Source of the DNA: Deltaproteobacteria bacterium
Lineage (GTDB): Bacteria; Desulfobacterota; Desulfobacteria; Desulfobacterales; UBA11574
NCBI GenBank assembly: GCA_019313505.1
Contig: JAFDBA010000071.1
Location: 1 to 27,175 of the forward strand
DNA: 27,175 nt
Reading direction: 5' to 3'
Below are positions 8,298 to 14,939 of this stretch, one piece after another; within the stretch, counting starts at the first letter, position 1; every line of letters starts with the position of its first letter. The notes under the pieces were generated by a model. That model was not told the DNA's origin and ran no database searches. It worked only from the letters and a program-made list of their open reading frames with translations. The translations under genes and the position numbers were made by a program.

Positions 8298-8798
8298 ATG
8301 GATTATAAACACTTCATGGAAAAGGCATTGGTACAGGCAAGAGAAGCTCTGTCTGCGGGGGAATTTCCGGTAGGCTGTGTAATTGTACATGGGAACAGGA
8401 TCTTGGCAACCGGTTCCAGAAAAGGTACATTAGGAAATTTTCCGAATGAAATTGACCATTCCGAAATTATGGCATTAAAGCAACTAACCGATTTAAAAAT
8501 AAATACTGACAAAAACAGAGTCGCTCTTTTTACAACTTTAGAACCGTGTATTATGTGCCTCGGCGCAATGATTCTAAGCGGTATCAGCGAAATCGTTTAT
8601 GCCTATGAAGACGTAATGGGGGGAGGCACAAGCTGTGATTTGACTAAACTGACTCCCCTTTATAAAGATAGTGGGATTTCAATTGTACCGAATATTTTGC
8701 GCAAAGAGAGCCTGAAACTTTTCAAGGCTTTTTTTAAAAATCCAAAAAATTCTTACTGGCGGGGAAGCCTTTTAGCAAGATATACACTCGGTCAGTAA
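8298..8798 (+). CDS. Nucleoside deaminase (cytidine/deoxycytidylate deaminase fold)
   Basis: 166 residues. The zinc site is visible: H54-S-E56 (HSEIMAL, where His binds zinc and Glu shuttles protons) and P83-C84-x-x-C87 (TLEPCIMCLGAM). This places it with the TadA/CodA/guanine deaminase group. The middle residue of the usual HAE is Ser. The sequence after the zinc site (EIVYAYEDVMGGGTS, and the C-terminal SYWRGSLLARYTL) differs from the tRNA adenosine deaminase TadA C-terminus, so I call it a nucleoside deaminase without naming the substrate. tRNA A34 editing is the main alternative. Its site near the start is weak (CAGAGAACGAC). It sits upstream of infC, separated by about 400 bp of repeat-bearing sequence. 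Confidence 0.85.
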   Translation: MDYKHFMEKALVQAREALSAGEFPVGCVIVHGNRILATGSRKGTLGNFPNEIDHSEIMALKQLTDLKINTDKNRVALFTTLEPCIMCLGAMILSGISEIVYAYEDVMGGGTSCDLTKLTPLYKDSGISIVPNILRKESLKLFKAFFKNPKNSYWRGSLLARYTLGQ

Positions 8799-8912
8799 AC
8801 ACGTCTCGAAAATTTTACGACTAAAACGGGAGGTTTCTTTTTTTAAGTTCATCGCCGGACGTTGCATAAAGTTGCTTTATAATTTATATCCGGATTTATT
8901 CACTTGCATTTT

Positions 8913-8941
8913 TTGCTTGCATTTATTAATGTTGTTATATA
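8913..8941 (+). promoter_or_regulatory. Candidate sigma70-type promoter upstream of infC
   Basis: TTGCTT (8913-8918), a 17-bp spacer and TATATA (8936-8941) fit a housekeeping promoter in the 8799-9204 gap. The gap contains no gene; it also holds a small stem (CCGGA...TCCGG around 8855-8893) and repeat copy A1 (9022-9165). The match is only by eye in AT-rich sequence. Confidence 0.3.
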
Positions 8942-9021
8942 TTTCAAGATTCAAATTAGGTTGATGGCTCACAATATGGAATATGCACTGGAATAGATTG
9001 TCTGGCAATTCCATTTTGGAA

Positions 9022-9165
9022 GTGAGACCTTTGAAAAATGTTCAATTTTGTTTAATGCCAAGGAAGGCGAAAATTTTAACCACAGGAATACATTGAGTAT
9101 TTTGAGGATTAAAATTTGAGCCTGACGTAGGGATTGGGCAAAAGGAGGCGTTTTGCAAAGGTCAC
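9022..9165 (+). repeat. Inverted-end repeat family A, copy 1 (infC leader)
   Basis: The left end GAGACCTTTGAAAAATG (9024-9040) is the near-complement of the right end CGTTTTGCAAAGGTCAC (9149-9165), enclosing ~110 bp. The right segment TTGAGCCTGACGTAGGGATT, GGGCAAAAGG, GGCGTTTTGCAAAGG recurs at 10200-10326, and its last part at 9746-9772. The repeat ends 40 bp before the proposed infC start and so forms part of its leader RNA if transcription starts upstream. Confidence 0.75.
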
Positions 9166-9191
9166 GAAATATTGGCAATAATTCAAGGCTC

Positions 9192-9199
9192 GGGAGGTG
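9192..9199 (+). promoter_or_regulatory. Strong ribosome binding site that sets the infC start
   Basis: GGGAGGTG lies five bases before an in-frame ATA at 9205 and closely complements the 16S 3' end. No ATG, GTG, or TTG stands at suitable spacing; the upstream TTG at 9172 has no site in position. This makes ATA the most likely initiator. Confidence 0.7.
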
Positions 9200-9204
9200 A
9201 AAGC

Positions 9205-9744
9205 ATAGCTATACCAAGACGTACAAATAGGGCAAACAGATCAAGTAAAATTAATATTAATAGAAATATAAGGGCAAAAGAAGTTAGGGTAATAGATCCT
9301 GACGGCAATCAAATCGGCGTCATTCCTACTTACAAGGCAATTGCTGTTGCCAATGATTTTGGTCTTGACTTGGTGGAAGTTTCTCCCAATGCTAATCCAC
9401 CTGTCTGCAAAATAATGGATTACGGGCGGTATAAATATGAACAGGCCAAAAAGAAGCAGGAAGCAAAAAAGAAGCAGGCTACATTTCAGCTAAAGGAAAT
9501 AAAGTTACGCCCAAAGACCGATGAACATGATCTTAAGACCAAAATCAACCATATCAAAAAGTTCATTGAAAGAAAGGACAAGGTCAAGGTAACGGTTATT
9601 TTCAGAGGACGTGAGATTACACTTTCTCAGCTGGGTCGGGATTTGCTCAAAAAGGTTGCCCAAGAAACTGAAGAAATTGCATCGGTTGAACAGCACCCCA
9701 AATTTGAAGGTCGCACAATGATTATGGTTCTATCGCCAAAATAA
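9205..9744 (+). CDS. infC: Translation initiation factor IF3, probable AUA start
   Basis: 179 residues if translation starts at ATA 9205, close to the usual IF3 length. The N-domain includes INRNIRAKEVRVIDPDG, GVIPTYKAIAVANDFGLDLVEVSPNANPPVCKIMDYGRYKYE, the classic IF3 signature; a Lys-rich linker (AKKKQEAKKKQ) follows, then the C-domain (KEIKLRPKTDEHDLKTKINHI, VTVIFRGREIT) that binds the 30S platform and screens start codons. IF3 keeps subunits apart and proofreads initiation. In E. coli infC starts with AUU and IF3 represses its own translation by rejecting that codon; an AUA start here would allow the same control. The start is inferred from the ribosome binding site at 9192-9199. Downstream are rpmI, rplT and pheST, the normal order. 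Confidence 0.95.
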   Translation: MAIPRRTNRANRSSKININRNIRAKEVRVIDPDGNQIGVIPTYKAIAVANDFGLDLVEVSPNANPPVCKIMDYGRYKYEQAKKKQEAKKKQATFQLKEIKLRPKTDEHDLKTKINHIKKFIERKDKVKVTVIFRGREITLSQLGRDLLKKVAQETEEIASVEQHPKFEGRTMIMVLSPK

Positions 9745-9745
9745 T

Positions 9746-9772
9746 TGTGCAAAAGGGGGCGTTTTTCAAAGG
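9746..9772 (+). repeat. Partial repeat family A, copy 2 (right end only)
   Basis: TGTGCAAAAGGGGGCG then TTTTTCAAAGG starts two bases after the infC stop codon and matches the right end of copies at 9138-9162 and 10299-10324. No left end is visible here. Confidence 0.7.
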
Positions 9773-9780
9773 ACTCATTG

Positions 9781-9817
9781 ATGGCGTGGGCTTGCATATG
9801 TCTGTGGCTCACGCCAT
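9781..9817 (+). other. Hairpin downstream of infC
   Basis: ATGGCGTGGGC (9781-9791) pairs with GCTCACGCCAT (9807-9817) apart from one mismatch, around a 15-base loop. No strong T-run follows, so it is not a convincing terminator. It could be a processing or regulatory structure in the infC-rpmI leader, where L20 acts in some bacteria, but I see no specific L20 site. Confidence 0.5.
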
Positions 9818-9835
9818 ATATGTTTGATACCTAAG

Positions 9836-9981
9836 TAGTTTCCAATTTATAAATGAGATATTTTTTCGATGAGCAAGGCCGCACAAGGGTTTCGCCCGAG
9901 GCGTACTTTCTGTACGTCGAGGGCGGAAACCCGCGGAGAACGCCGCTCATCGGAAAAATAGCCATTTATAGATGGAAACTA
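9836..9981. repeat. 146-bp near-perfect inverted repeat (family D) between infC and rpmI
   Basis: Outer arms TAGTTTCC... (9836) and ...GGAAACTA (9981) pair, followed inward by ATTTATAAATG / CATTTATAGATG, TTTTTCGATGAGC / GCTCATCGGAAAAA, and a GC-rich core, GGGTTTCGCCCGAGGCGTAC with GTACGTCGAGGGCGGAAACCC around a 5-base tip. The whole element can fold into one long stem. There is no coding frame. It ends seven bases before the ribosome binding site of the truncated rpmI. Confidence 0.85.
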
Positions 9982-9987
9982 ACTAAC

Positions 9988-9995
9988 GGAGAGGA
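9988..9995 (+). promoter_or_regulatory. Ribosome binding site in front of the truncated rpmI
   Basis: GGAGAGGA is followed by TATATA and then ATA at 10002, in phase with the L35 remnant. A stop in that phase lies at 9984-9986. The site fits either the original lost ATG or an AUA initiator at 10002 (six-base spacing). Confidence 0.55.
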
Positions 9996-10001
9996 TATAT
10001 A

Positions 10002-10154
10002 ATAACAGGTACAGGCAAATATGTCTTTGCAAAATCACATAAAAGTCATATTTTAACAAAAAAAACCACTAAACGAAAACGTGCTTTACGGCAGAGCCAA
10101 CTCGTCAAAAAATCCGATAAAAAGATGGTCAGGCTCCTCCTTCCCAATGGATAG
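10002..10154 (+). pseudogene. rpmI: Ribosomal protein L35, 5'-truncated
   Basis: The frame encodes ITGTGKYVFAKSHKSHILT, KKTTKRKRALRQSQLV, then KKSDKKMVRLLLPNG and TAG (10152-10154). This is the L35 signature from about residue 16 to the end. The family's highly conserved N-terminus (MPKIKT...KRF) is absent: upstream in phase are only six codons (from 9987) before a TAA, and no ATG, GTG or TTG. I also looked in the other frames and did not find the missing residues. A ~45-48 base deletion between the ribosome binding site and codon ~17, or an assembly error, would explain it. Alternatively a 50-residue protein may be made from AUA at 10002. L35 is a small 50S protein; order infC-rpmI-rplT confirms identity. 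Confidence 0.8.
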
Positions 10155-10199
10155 TGGATTTGTAATTAGAAAAACCGTGGTATTTGCATTTATTTTGGG

Positions 10200-10326
10200 T
10201 GGAAAATTTGAGCCTGCCCCCAGAGGAATAGGCTATGCCCCAATGAAACTTAACAACAGGTTCCATTGGGCAAGCATTCCACGGGGCAGGCGCAGGAATT
10301 GGGCAAAAGGGGGCGTTTTTCAAAGT
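10200..10326 (+). repeat. Repeat family A, copy 3 with internal hairpin (rpmI-rplT gap)
   Basis: GAGCCTGCCCC (10210-10220) and GGGGCAGGC (10283-10291) are inverted, and within them TGCCCCAATG pairs with CATTGGGCAA, giving a long imperfect hairpin. It ends with GGAATTGGGCAAAAGGGGGC and GTTTTTCAAAG, shared with the other family A copies. The 280-bp gap between rpmI and rplT is mostly this element; the remaining 10327-10433 holds only the rplT ribosome binding site (TAGGAGAAG). Confidence 0.75.
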
Positions 10327-10433
10327 GTGCTTGGCCCTGTATGAGCTGTAATAGTCTTCCTGGCATAGAGCATACGTCAGCGAATTACTGAATCATAATA
10401 TTAGACGAGTTCATCATAATTAGGAGAAGATTT

Positions 10434-10784
10434 ATGCGAGTCAAAAGAGGTTTTAAAGCAAAAAGACGTCGAAAAAAAATTTTAAAGTTAGCAAAAGGGC
10501 ATCGTGGAGGCCGTAGCAAATTATTTCGTACCGCAGCTGACGCTGTAGATAAAGCGCTTATGTATGCTTATCGGGATCGTAAGGCACGCAAGCGTGATTT
10601 CCGGAGACTCTGGATAACAAGAATTAACGCAGCAACACGAATGAACAACCTATCTTACAGTAAATTCATACACGGATTAAAACTTGCCGGTATTAATCTG
10701 GACCGAAAAGTTCTAGCTGAATTAGCAATATCTGATCCACCAGGATTTGCTCAAATCGCAAATCTGGCATCAGAACAGCTATGA
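10434..10784 (+). CDS. rplT: 50S ribosomal protein L20
   Basis: 116 residues, the normal L20 length. The start MRVKRGFKAKRRRKKILKLA is the basic N-terminal helix that threads into 23S rRNA; GHRGGRSKLFRTAADAV, YRDRKARKRDFRRLWI and RINAA follow, all strongly conserved. One residue (the usual Pro after Met) is missing, which is a common variant. L20 is needed early in 50S assembly and in some bacteria represses its own operon by binding leader RNA. TAGGAGAAG precedes the ATG. pheS starts 21 bp downstream. Confidence 0.97.
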   Translation: MRVKRGFKAKRRRKKILKLAKGHRGGRSKLFRTAADAVDKALMYAYRDRKARKRDFRRLWITRINAATRMNNLSYSKFIHGLKLAGINLDRKVLAELAISDPPGFAQIANLASEQL

Positions 10785-10805
10785 TTCAATTGACAGAGCG
10801 AAAAG

Positions 10806-11813
10806 TTGGAAAAAACAATAGAGCAAATCAAAGAAGAGGTTCTGAAGGAACTTGAAGCTGCTTCTGATAGTGAAAGCATTAAAGCCCTTTCGGTCAGGTA
10901 TTTGGGTCGAAAGGGCGTGGTTACTCAATATTTGAGAAATATTTCAAACCTGCCAAAGGAAAGCAGACCGGAAGCAGGGAAAAAGGCAAACCAAACAAAA
11001 AAAAAACTTGATGAGTTATTCAAAAAAGCCTTAAAGCAACTTGCATCTTCTTCTTATGAAACAAACAACCGGATTGATGTCTCGCTGCCCGGAAGAGTCA
11101 CCCGTCGAGGATCGTTGCATCCAATTACCCAGATTACTCAACAAATATGCGATATTTTTATACGAATGGGATTTGATGTTGCTGAAGGGCCTGAGGTTGA
11201 AACAGATTATTACAACTTTGAAGCCCTTAATATCCCTAAAAATCACCCTGCAAGAGATATGCAGGACACATTTTATATATCAGACAACATTGTCCTTCGT
11301 ACTCATACCTCCCCTGTTCAGCCCCGAATAATGGAAAAGCAGAAACCTCCGGTGAGAATTATTGCGCCCGGCAAGGTATACCGCTGTGACTCCGATTTAA
11401 CGCACACACCCATGTTTCACCAGATTGAAGGGCTTCTGGTCGATGAAAATGTATCATTCGGTGACCTTAAGGGAGTCTTGACCACATTTGTTCACCAGAT
11501 ATTTGACCCGGAGACCAGTCTCAGATTTAGGCCCAGCTTTTTTCCTTTTACAGAACCGAGTGCTGAAGTCGATATTAGATGTGTTATATGTAAAGGGGAT
11601 GGATGCAGAGTATGCTCACATACCGGATGGCTTGAAGTTATAGGCGCAGGCATGGTTCACCCCGCAGTGTTTGAAAACGTTGGATATGATACAACCTGTT
11701 ATACTGGTTTTGCTTTCGGTATGGGCGTGGAAAGGATTGCCATGCTGAAATACGGAATTGATGATATTCGTAGATATTTTGAAAATGATCTAAGATTTTT
11801 AAGGCAGTTTTAA
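10806..11813 (+). CDS. pheS: Phenylalanyl-tRNA synthetase alpha subunit
   Basis: 335 residues from a TTG start; no ATG lies near. N-terminal coiled coil (EKTIEQIKEEVLKELEAAS...SIKALSVRYLGRKG) binds tRNA; the catalytic class II domain shows GFDVAEGPEVETDYYNFEAL and HPARDMQDTF (motif 1/2 region), LRTHTSPVQ, the VYRCDSDLTHTPMFHQIEG segment and motif 3 GMGVERIAMLKYGI. A CVICKGDGCRVCSHTGW cysteine cluster interrupts the catalytic domain, seen in many bacterial PheS. It pairs with PheT as an alpha2beta2 enzyme that charges tRNA-Phe. Only one base separates it from pheT. There is no Phe-rich leader peptide or attenuator in the 21-bp gap upstream. Confidence 0.97.
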   Translation: MEKTIEQIKEEVLKELEAASDSESIKALSVRYLGRKGVVTQYLRNISNLPKESRPEAGKKANQTKKKLDELFKKALKQLASSSYETNNRIDVSLPGRVTRRGSLHPITQITQQICDIFIRMGFDVAEGPEVETDYYNFEALNIPKNHPARDMQDTFYISDNIVLRTHTSPVQPRIMEKQKPPVRIIAPGKVYRCDSDLTHTPMFHQIEGLLVDENVSFGDLKGVLTTFVHQIFDPETSLRFRPSFFPFTEPSAEVDIRCVICKGDGCRVCSHTGWLEVIGAGMVHPAVFENVGYDTTCYTGFAFGMGVERIAMLKYGIDDIRRYFENDLRFLRQF

Positions 11814-11814
11814 C

Positions 11815-14235
11815 ATGAAGGTCAGTTTAAGCTGGTTAAAAGAATACATCGATGTTGATATAAATGTTAACGATTTGGCCAATGCCCTCACCATGGCTGG
11901 TCTTGAAGTTGAAGCGGTTTCAGACCGTTATGATTATTTAAACAGTGTTGTCATCGGCCGGTTAGCCAAGATTGATCCCCATCCGAATGCCGATAAGTTG
12001 AAACTCTGCAGAGTCGATATCGGTGACCGCATCATCACTGTTGTCTGTGGTGCTCCCAATGTCAAAAATGATATGCTTGCGCCCTTAGCCATACCCGGAA
12101 CCTGTTTCCCAAAAGGAACAATCCTTGAAAAAAGTATAATTCGGGGGGAGATTTCAGAAGGGATGCTCTGTAGCGAGATGGAACTTGGGCTTAGTGCCAA
12201 TAGTGACGGAATCATGGAACTTGGTCGAAACTATTCGGTTGGTTTTCCGCTTAACAAGGCCCTTGGCTTGTCAGATCCTGTGTTTGAAATTGACCTGACT
12301 CCAAACAGACCGGACTGCCTTAGTATAATTGGAACGGCTCGCGAAATTGCGGCATTTGAGAAAAAAAAGGTGACTTACCCTAAAATTTGTCTGCCGGAAT
12401 CGTTTGATGACATTTCGGACTATACCTCTGTAACCATAATGGCTCCTGAACTTTGTCCGAGATATGCTGCCAGCCTTGTTTTCAATATTACTGTTGGACC
12501 GTCTCCTTTCTGGCTTCAGGACCGCTTGGTTTCAGTGGGTTTGAAACCGATTAACAACATTGTCGATATAACCAATTTTGTGATGATGGAAAGCGGACAA
12601 CCGCTTCATGCCTTTGATTTTGACCGCCTTGCCGAAAACCGTATTGTGGTGCGTACCGCCGGGGAGGGTGAAGCCTTTATCACTCTTGATGGGAAAGAAC
12701 GTCCCCTTGACCCGGAAATGCTTATGATTTGCGATGGTAAGAAACCGATCGCTCTTGCGGGGGTTATGGGAGGATTGAATTCCGAAATTGAAGACTCCAC
12801 AACAAAAATTCTTCTTGAAAGCGCATATTTTGATCCGGTTTGCATTCGAAAGACTTCAAAAAAAACGGGGTTAAACACAGATGCCTCACACCGTTTCGAG
12901 CGTGGCGTCGATCCCAAAGGAACCATTACCGCATTAAATCGGGCCACGCAGCTCATTGCTGAAATCGGTGGTGGTAAGCTTATTAAAGGTACAATCGATG
13001 AATATCAAAACACTTTTACTGACAGGATGATAGATTTCAGCGTCACGGCGTTAAACCGCCGACTGGGCACTCGTCTGGATATAAATGATATTGAAAACCA
13101 CTTAAAATCGATTGAATTTGAAGTTGATAAGATTGGCAATGATAGACTTCAGGTTATTCCACCATCCTGTAGAGTCGATATAACCAGATTTGAAGACATT
13201 ACAGAAGAAATTGCACGTCTATTCGGTTATAACAACATACAAACAACCTTTCCACTGATACCTGCCGAAGCCAGGCATCCATCAAAAAAGATCGAGTCGC
13301 GGAATCGAATTAAATGTCTGATGACTGGGCTGGGATTTAATGAAGCAATAAATTATAGTTTTATCAGCAAATTATCATGTGATCGGCTTAATTTCGAACC
13401 GGGTGACAAAAAAAGACAGATGGTAGATGTATTAAATCCTCTGTCTGAAGAGCAGTCGGCAATGCGAACGTCTCTTATACCCGGTCTTCTTGAAACAATG
13501 AAGTACAATATATCGGTTCAGAACAAAAACCTTAAGTTGTTTGAGATCGGCAATGTCTTTTTTGACACAGGCCAAAAAGACAGCCTGCCTGATGAAGTTG
13601 AAATGCTGGCAGGCCTCTGGACAGGGAAAAGAGTCGATACGGTTTGGTTTTCCAGGGAGTTCAATTGTGATTTTTATGATTTAAAAGGCGTTATTGAAGG
13701 ACTTTTTGGAAATCTGGATATAGTTAACATAAACTTTACCCGCATGCCGCCGGCATCCTGTTTTTATACAAAACCCGGATTCACGGCCCAGGTTATTGTT
13801 AAAGATAAATACATAGGACTTATCGGAGAATTACATCCTAAAGTGCTGAGTAATTATGATTTAAAGCAAACGGCCTTTATTTTTGAATTAAATTTTGATA
13901 GACTTATAAATCATATGCCGGGGACAAAATCCGTATCACCAATTCCGAAGTTCCCGGCCACGTCAAGGGATATTACTCTGATTGTTGATAATGATATTGA
14001 AGCGAATAATATCCTGCAAAGCGTTACTGATTTAAATGAAGAACTGGTGGAAAACTTATACCTGTTTGATGTTTTTGAGGGTGATCCTATTCCTGCAGGG
14101 AGGAAAAGCATCTCATTTAGAATAACCTACAGATCTTCCAGTGAAACCTTGGAAGATAGCAGGGTAAATAACCTTCATAAAAGCATTTCGGACAGGCTTT
14201 TGAAAAAGATTGATGCAACCCTGCCGACCGTATAA
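11815..14235 (+). CDS. pheT: Phenylalanyl-tRNA synthetase beta subunit
   Basis: 806 residues, full length for bacterial PheT. The N-terminus MKVSLSWLKEYIDVDI leads into the EMAP-II-like tRNA-binding fold (VVIGRLAKIDPHPNADKLKLCRVDIG), then the B3/4 editing region (LTPNRPDCLSIIGTAREIAA, HAFDFDRL), B5 domain, the pseudo-catalytic core and a C-terminal FDX-ACB anticodon-binding domain (PKFPATSRDITLIVDNDIEA... ISFRITYRS). It forms the heterotetramer with PheS and edits Tyr mischarged on tRNA-Phe. The AUG directly follows the pheS stop, suggesting translational coupling. Confidence 0.97.
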   Translation: MKVSLSWLKEYIDVDINVNDLANALTMAGLEVEAVSDRYDYLNSVVIGRLAKIDPHPNADKLKLCRVDIGDRIITVVCGAPNVKNDMLAPLAIPGTCFPKGTILEKSIIRGEISEGMLCSEMELGLSANSDGIMELGRNYSVGFPLNKALGLSDPVFEIDLTPNRPDCLSIIGTAREIAAFEKKKVTYPKICLPESFDDISDYTSVTIMAPELCPRYAASLVFNITVGPSPFWLQDRLVSVGLKPINNIVDITNFVMMESGQPLHAFDFDRLAENRIVVRTAGEGEAFITLDGKERPLDPEMLMICDGKKPIALAGVMGGLNSEIEDSTTKILLESAYFDPVCIRKTSKKTGLNTDASHRFERGVDPKGTITALNRATQLIAEIGGGKLIKGTIDEYQNTFTDRMIDFSVTALNRRLGTRLDINDIENHLKSIEFEVDKIGNDRLQVIPPSCRVDITRFEDITEEIARLFGYNNIQTTFPLIPAEARHPSKKIESRNRIKCLMTGLGFNEAINYSFISKLSCDRLNFEPGDKKRQMVDVLNPLSEEQSAMRTSLIPGLLETMKYNISVQNKNLKLFEIGNVFFDTGQKDSLPDEVEMLAGLWTGKRVDTVWFSREFNCDFYDLKGVIEGLFGNLDIVNINFTRMPPASCFYTKPGFTAQVIVKDKYIGLIGELHPKVLSNYDLKQTAFIFELNFDRLINHMPGTKSVSPIPKFPATSRDITLIVDNDIEANNILQSVTDLNEELVENLYLFDVFEGDPIPAGRKSISFRITYRSSSETLEDSRVNNLHKSISDRLLKKIDATLPTV

Positions 14236-14342
14236 TCTTTCATAGTACGCCAGCTTCTTGAAAATAGTATCTCTTGATGGAAATTGACTTGTTTTAAAGG
14301 ATGAACCTGTTGCCAACCTTTTAAAAGCTGTGGGCTAAAAAA

Positions 14343-14690
14343 ATGCAAAACCACACTTCTTATCAAAAAGAGCTGCCAGACAAGTTTTACTTTAAGGTTG
14401 GAGAAGTAAGTGCAATTGTTGGGGTCCCGGCATATGTTTTGAGGTTCTGGGAGGCTGAGTTCAAGAAGATAAAACCCAAACGGTCCTCTTCAGGCCAGAG
14501 GCTGTATAGAAAAAGTGACATTGAATTAATTTTAAAGATAAAATATCTTTTGTATGAAAAGAAATTTACAATTCAGGGGGCCAAGCAACATTTAAAAATC
14601 AAACCGGAAGAAAAAAAAGAAAAATCTTCAATCACCACACTCGATGAAATTCGCATAGAACTCAAAAACATACGCAATCTTATAAGCTAA
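14343..14690 (+). CDS. MerR-family transcriptional regulator
   Basis: 115 residues. A MerR winged helix-turn-helix is clear: FKVGEVSAIVGVPAYVLRFWEAEF, then SGQRLYRKSDIELILKIKYLLYEKKFTIQGAKQHL. The usual effector domain and metal-binding cysteines are absent; after the HTH only a short charged tail (KPEEKKEKS) and a helix (LDEIRIELKNIRNLIS) that may dimerise. Small MerR proteins downstream of pheT are common in this lineage and in gammaproteobacteria (where ihfA occupies the place). The target is unknown. The 107-bp gap from pheT has no evident terminator, so read-through from pheST is plausible. Confidence 0.88.
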   Translation: MQNHTSYQKELPDKFYFKVGEVSAIVGVPAYVLRFWEAEFKKIKPKRSSSGQRLYRKSDIELILKIKYLLYEKKFTIQGAKQHLKIKPEEKKEKSSITTLDEIRIELKNIRNLIS

Positions 14691-14720
14691 TCCTAATTCT
14701 ATCACCACATTCAAAATTAA

Positions 14721-14857
14721 TGGCGTCGTCAAAAGTTCCATCTACTGCGTTGTAGTATTTTTTCAGACATTAGGCATACTACATGTATGGCCTCGTTCCT
14801 GAAAAAATACTACGCCTTGTATATGAACCTTTTTACTTAGCCATCTATAGTTGAATT
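14721..14857 (+). repeat. Repeat family B, copy 1 (hairpin element)
   Basis: Nearly identical to 22791-22920. Key landmarks: TGGCGTCGT at the left, GTAGTATTTTTTCAG (14752-14766) perfectly complementary to CTGAAAAAATACTAC (14799-14813), an inner CATAC...GTATG stem, then GCCTTGTATATGAACCTTT and AGTTGAATTC. This copy carries an extra 16 bases (TTACTTAGCCATCTAT) before AGTTGAATTC. Its right edge runs directly into the tRNA-Gly fragment. Confidence 0.85.
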
Positions 14858-14906
14858 CAGCTTCCCAAGCTTGGAGTCGCGAGTTCAAATCTCGTTGCCC
14901 GCTCCA
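14858..14906 (+). pseudogene. 3' half of tRNA-Gly(CCC)
   Basis: The sequence contains the anticodon loop TTCCCAA (anticodon CCC) and 3' stem GCTTG, a five-base variable loop (GAGTC), a good T arm (GCGAG, loop TTCAAAT, CTCGT), acceptor strand TGCCCGC, discriminator T and an encoded CCA (14904-14906). A Gly tRNA would need GCGGGCA at its 5' end about 30 bases upstream; it is absent, and so are the D arm and the correct 5' anticodon stem (TCAGC instead of CAAGC). That space is occupied by repeat family B. It is therefore a broken or duplicated tRNA 3' half, such as an old integration-site remnant, not a working tRNA. Confidence 0.8.
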
Positions 14907-14939
14907 TTGGATGTTCGCCTTGTTTAATATATAAGGTCA

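Noticed and set aside
9172..9204. TTG at 9172 as the infC start, with AAAGGAGG upstream
   Set aside because: The AAAGGAGG (9141-9148) belongs to repeat copy A1 and lies about 24 bases before the TTG, too far; the site at 9192-9199 fits ATA 9205 and the family length.
8799..9204. Riboswitch or small gene in the deaminase-infC gap
   Set aside because: I see only a weak hairpin, a candidate promoter and repeat copy A1; no recognised aptamer or coding frame.
10081..10344. Open frame of 87 codons over the rpmI-rplT gap
   Set aside because: It overlaps the L35 remnant in another frame and then runs through repeat copy A3; the product has no protein-like features and no ribosome binding site.
10785..10805. 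Phe-dependent attenuator or leader peptide in front of pheS
   Set aside because: Only 21 bases separate rplT and pheS; no Phe codon run or terminator is present.
14832..14906. Complete tRNA-Gly gene
   Set aside because: No GCGGGCA acceptor strand, no D arm and a mismatched 5' anticodon stem; the 5' space is repeat family B sequence.
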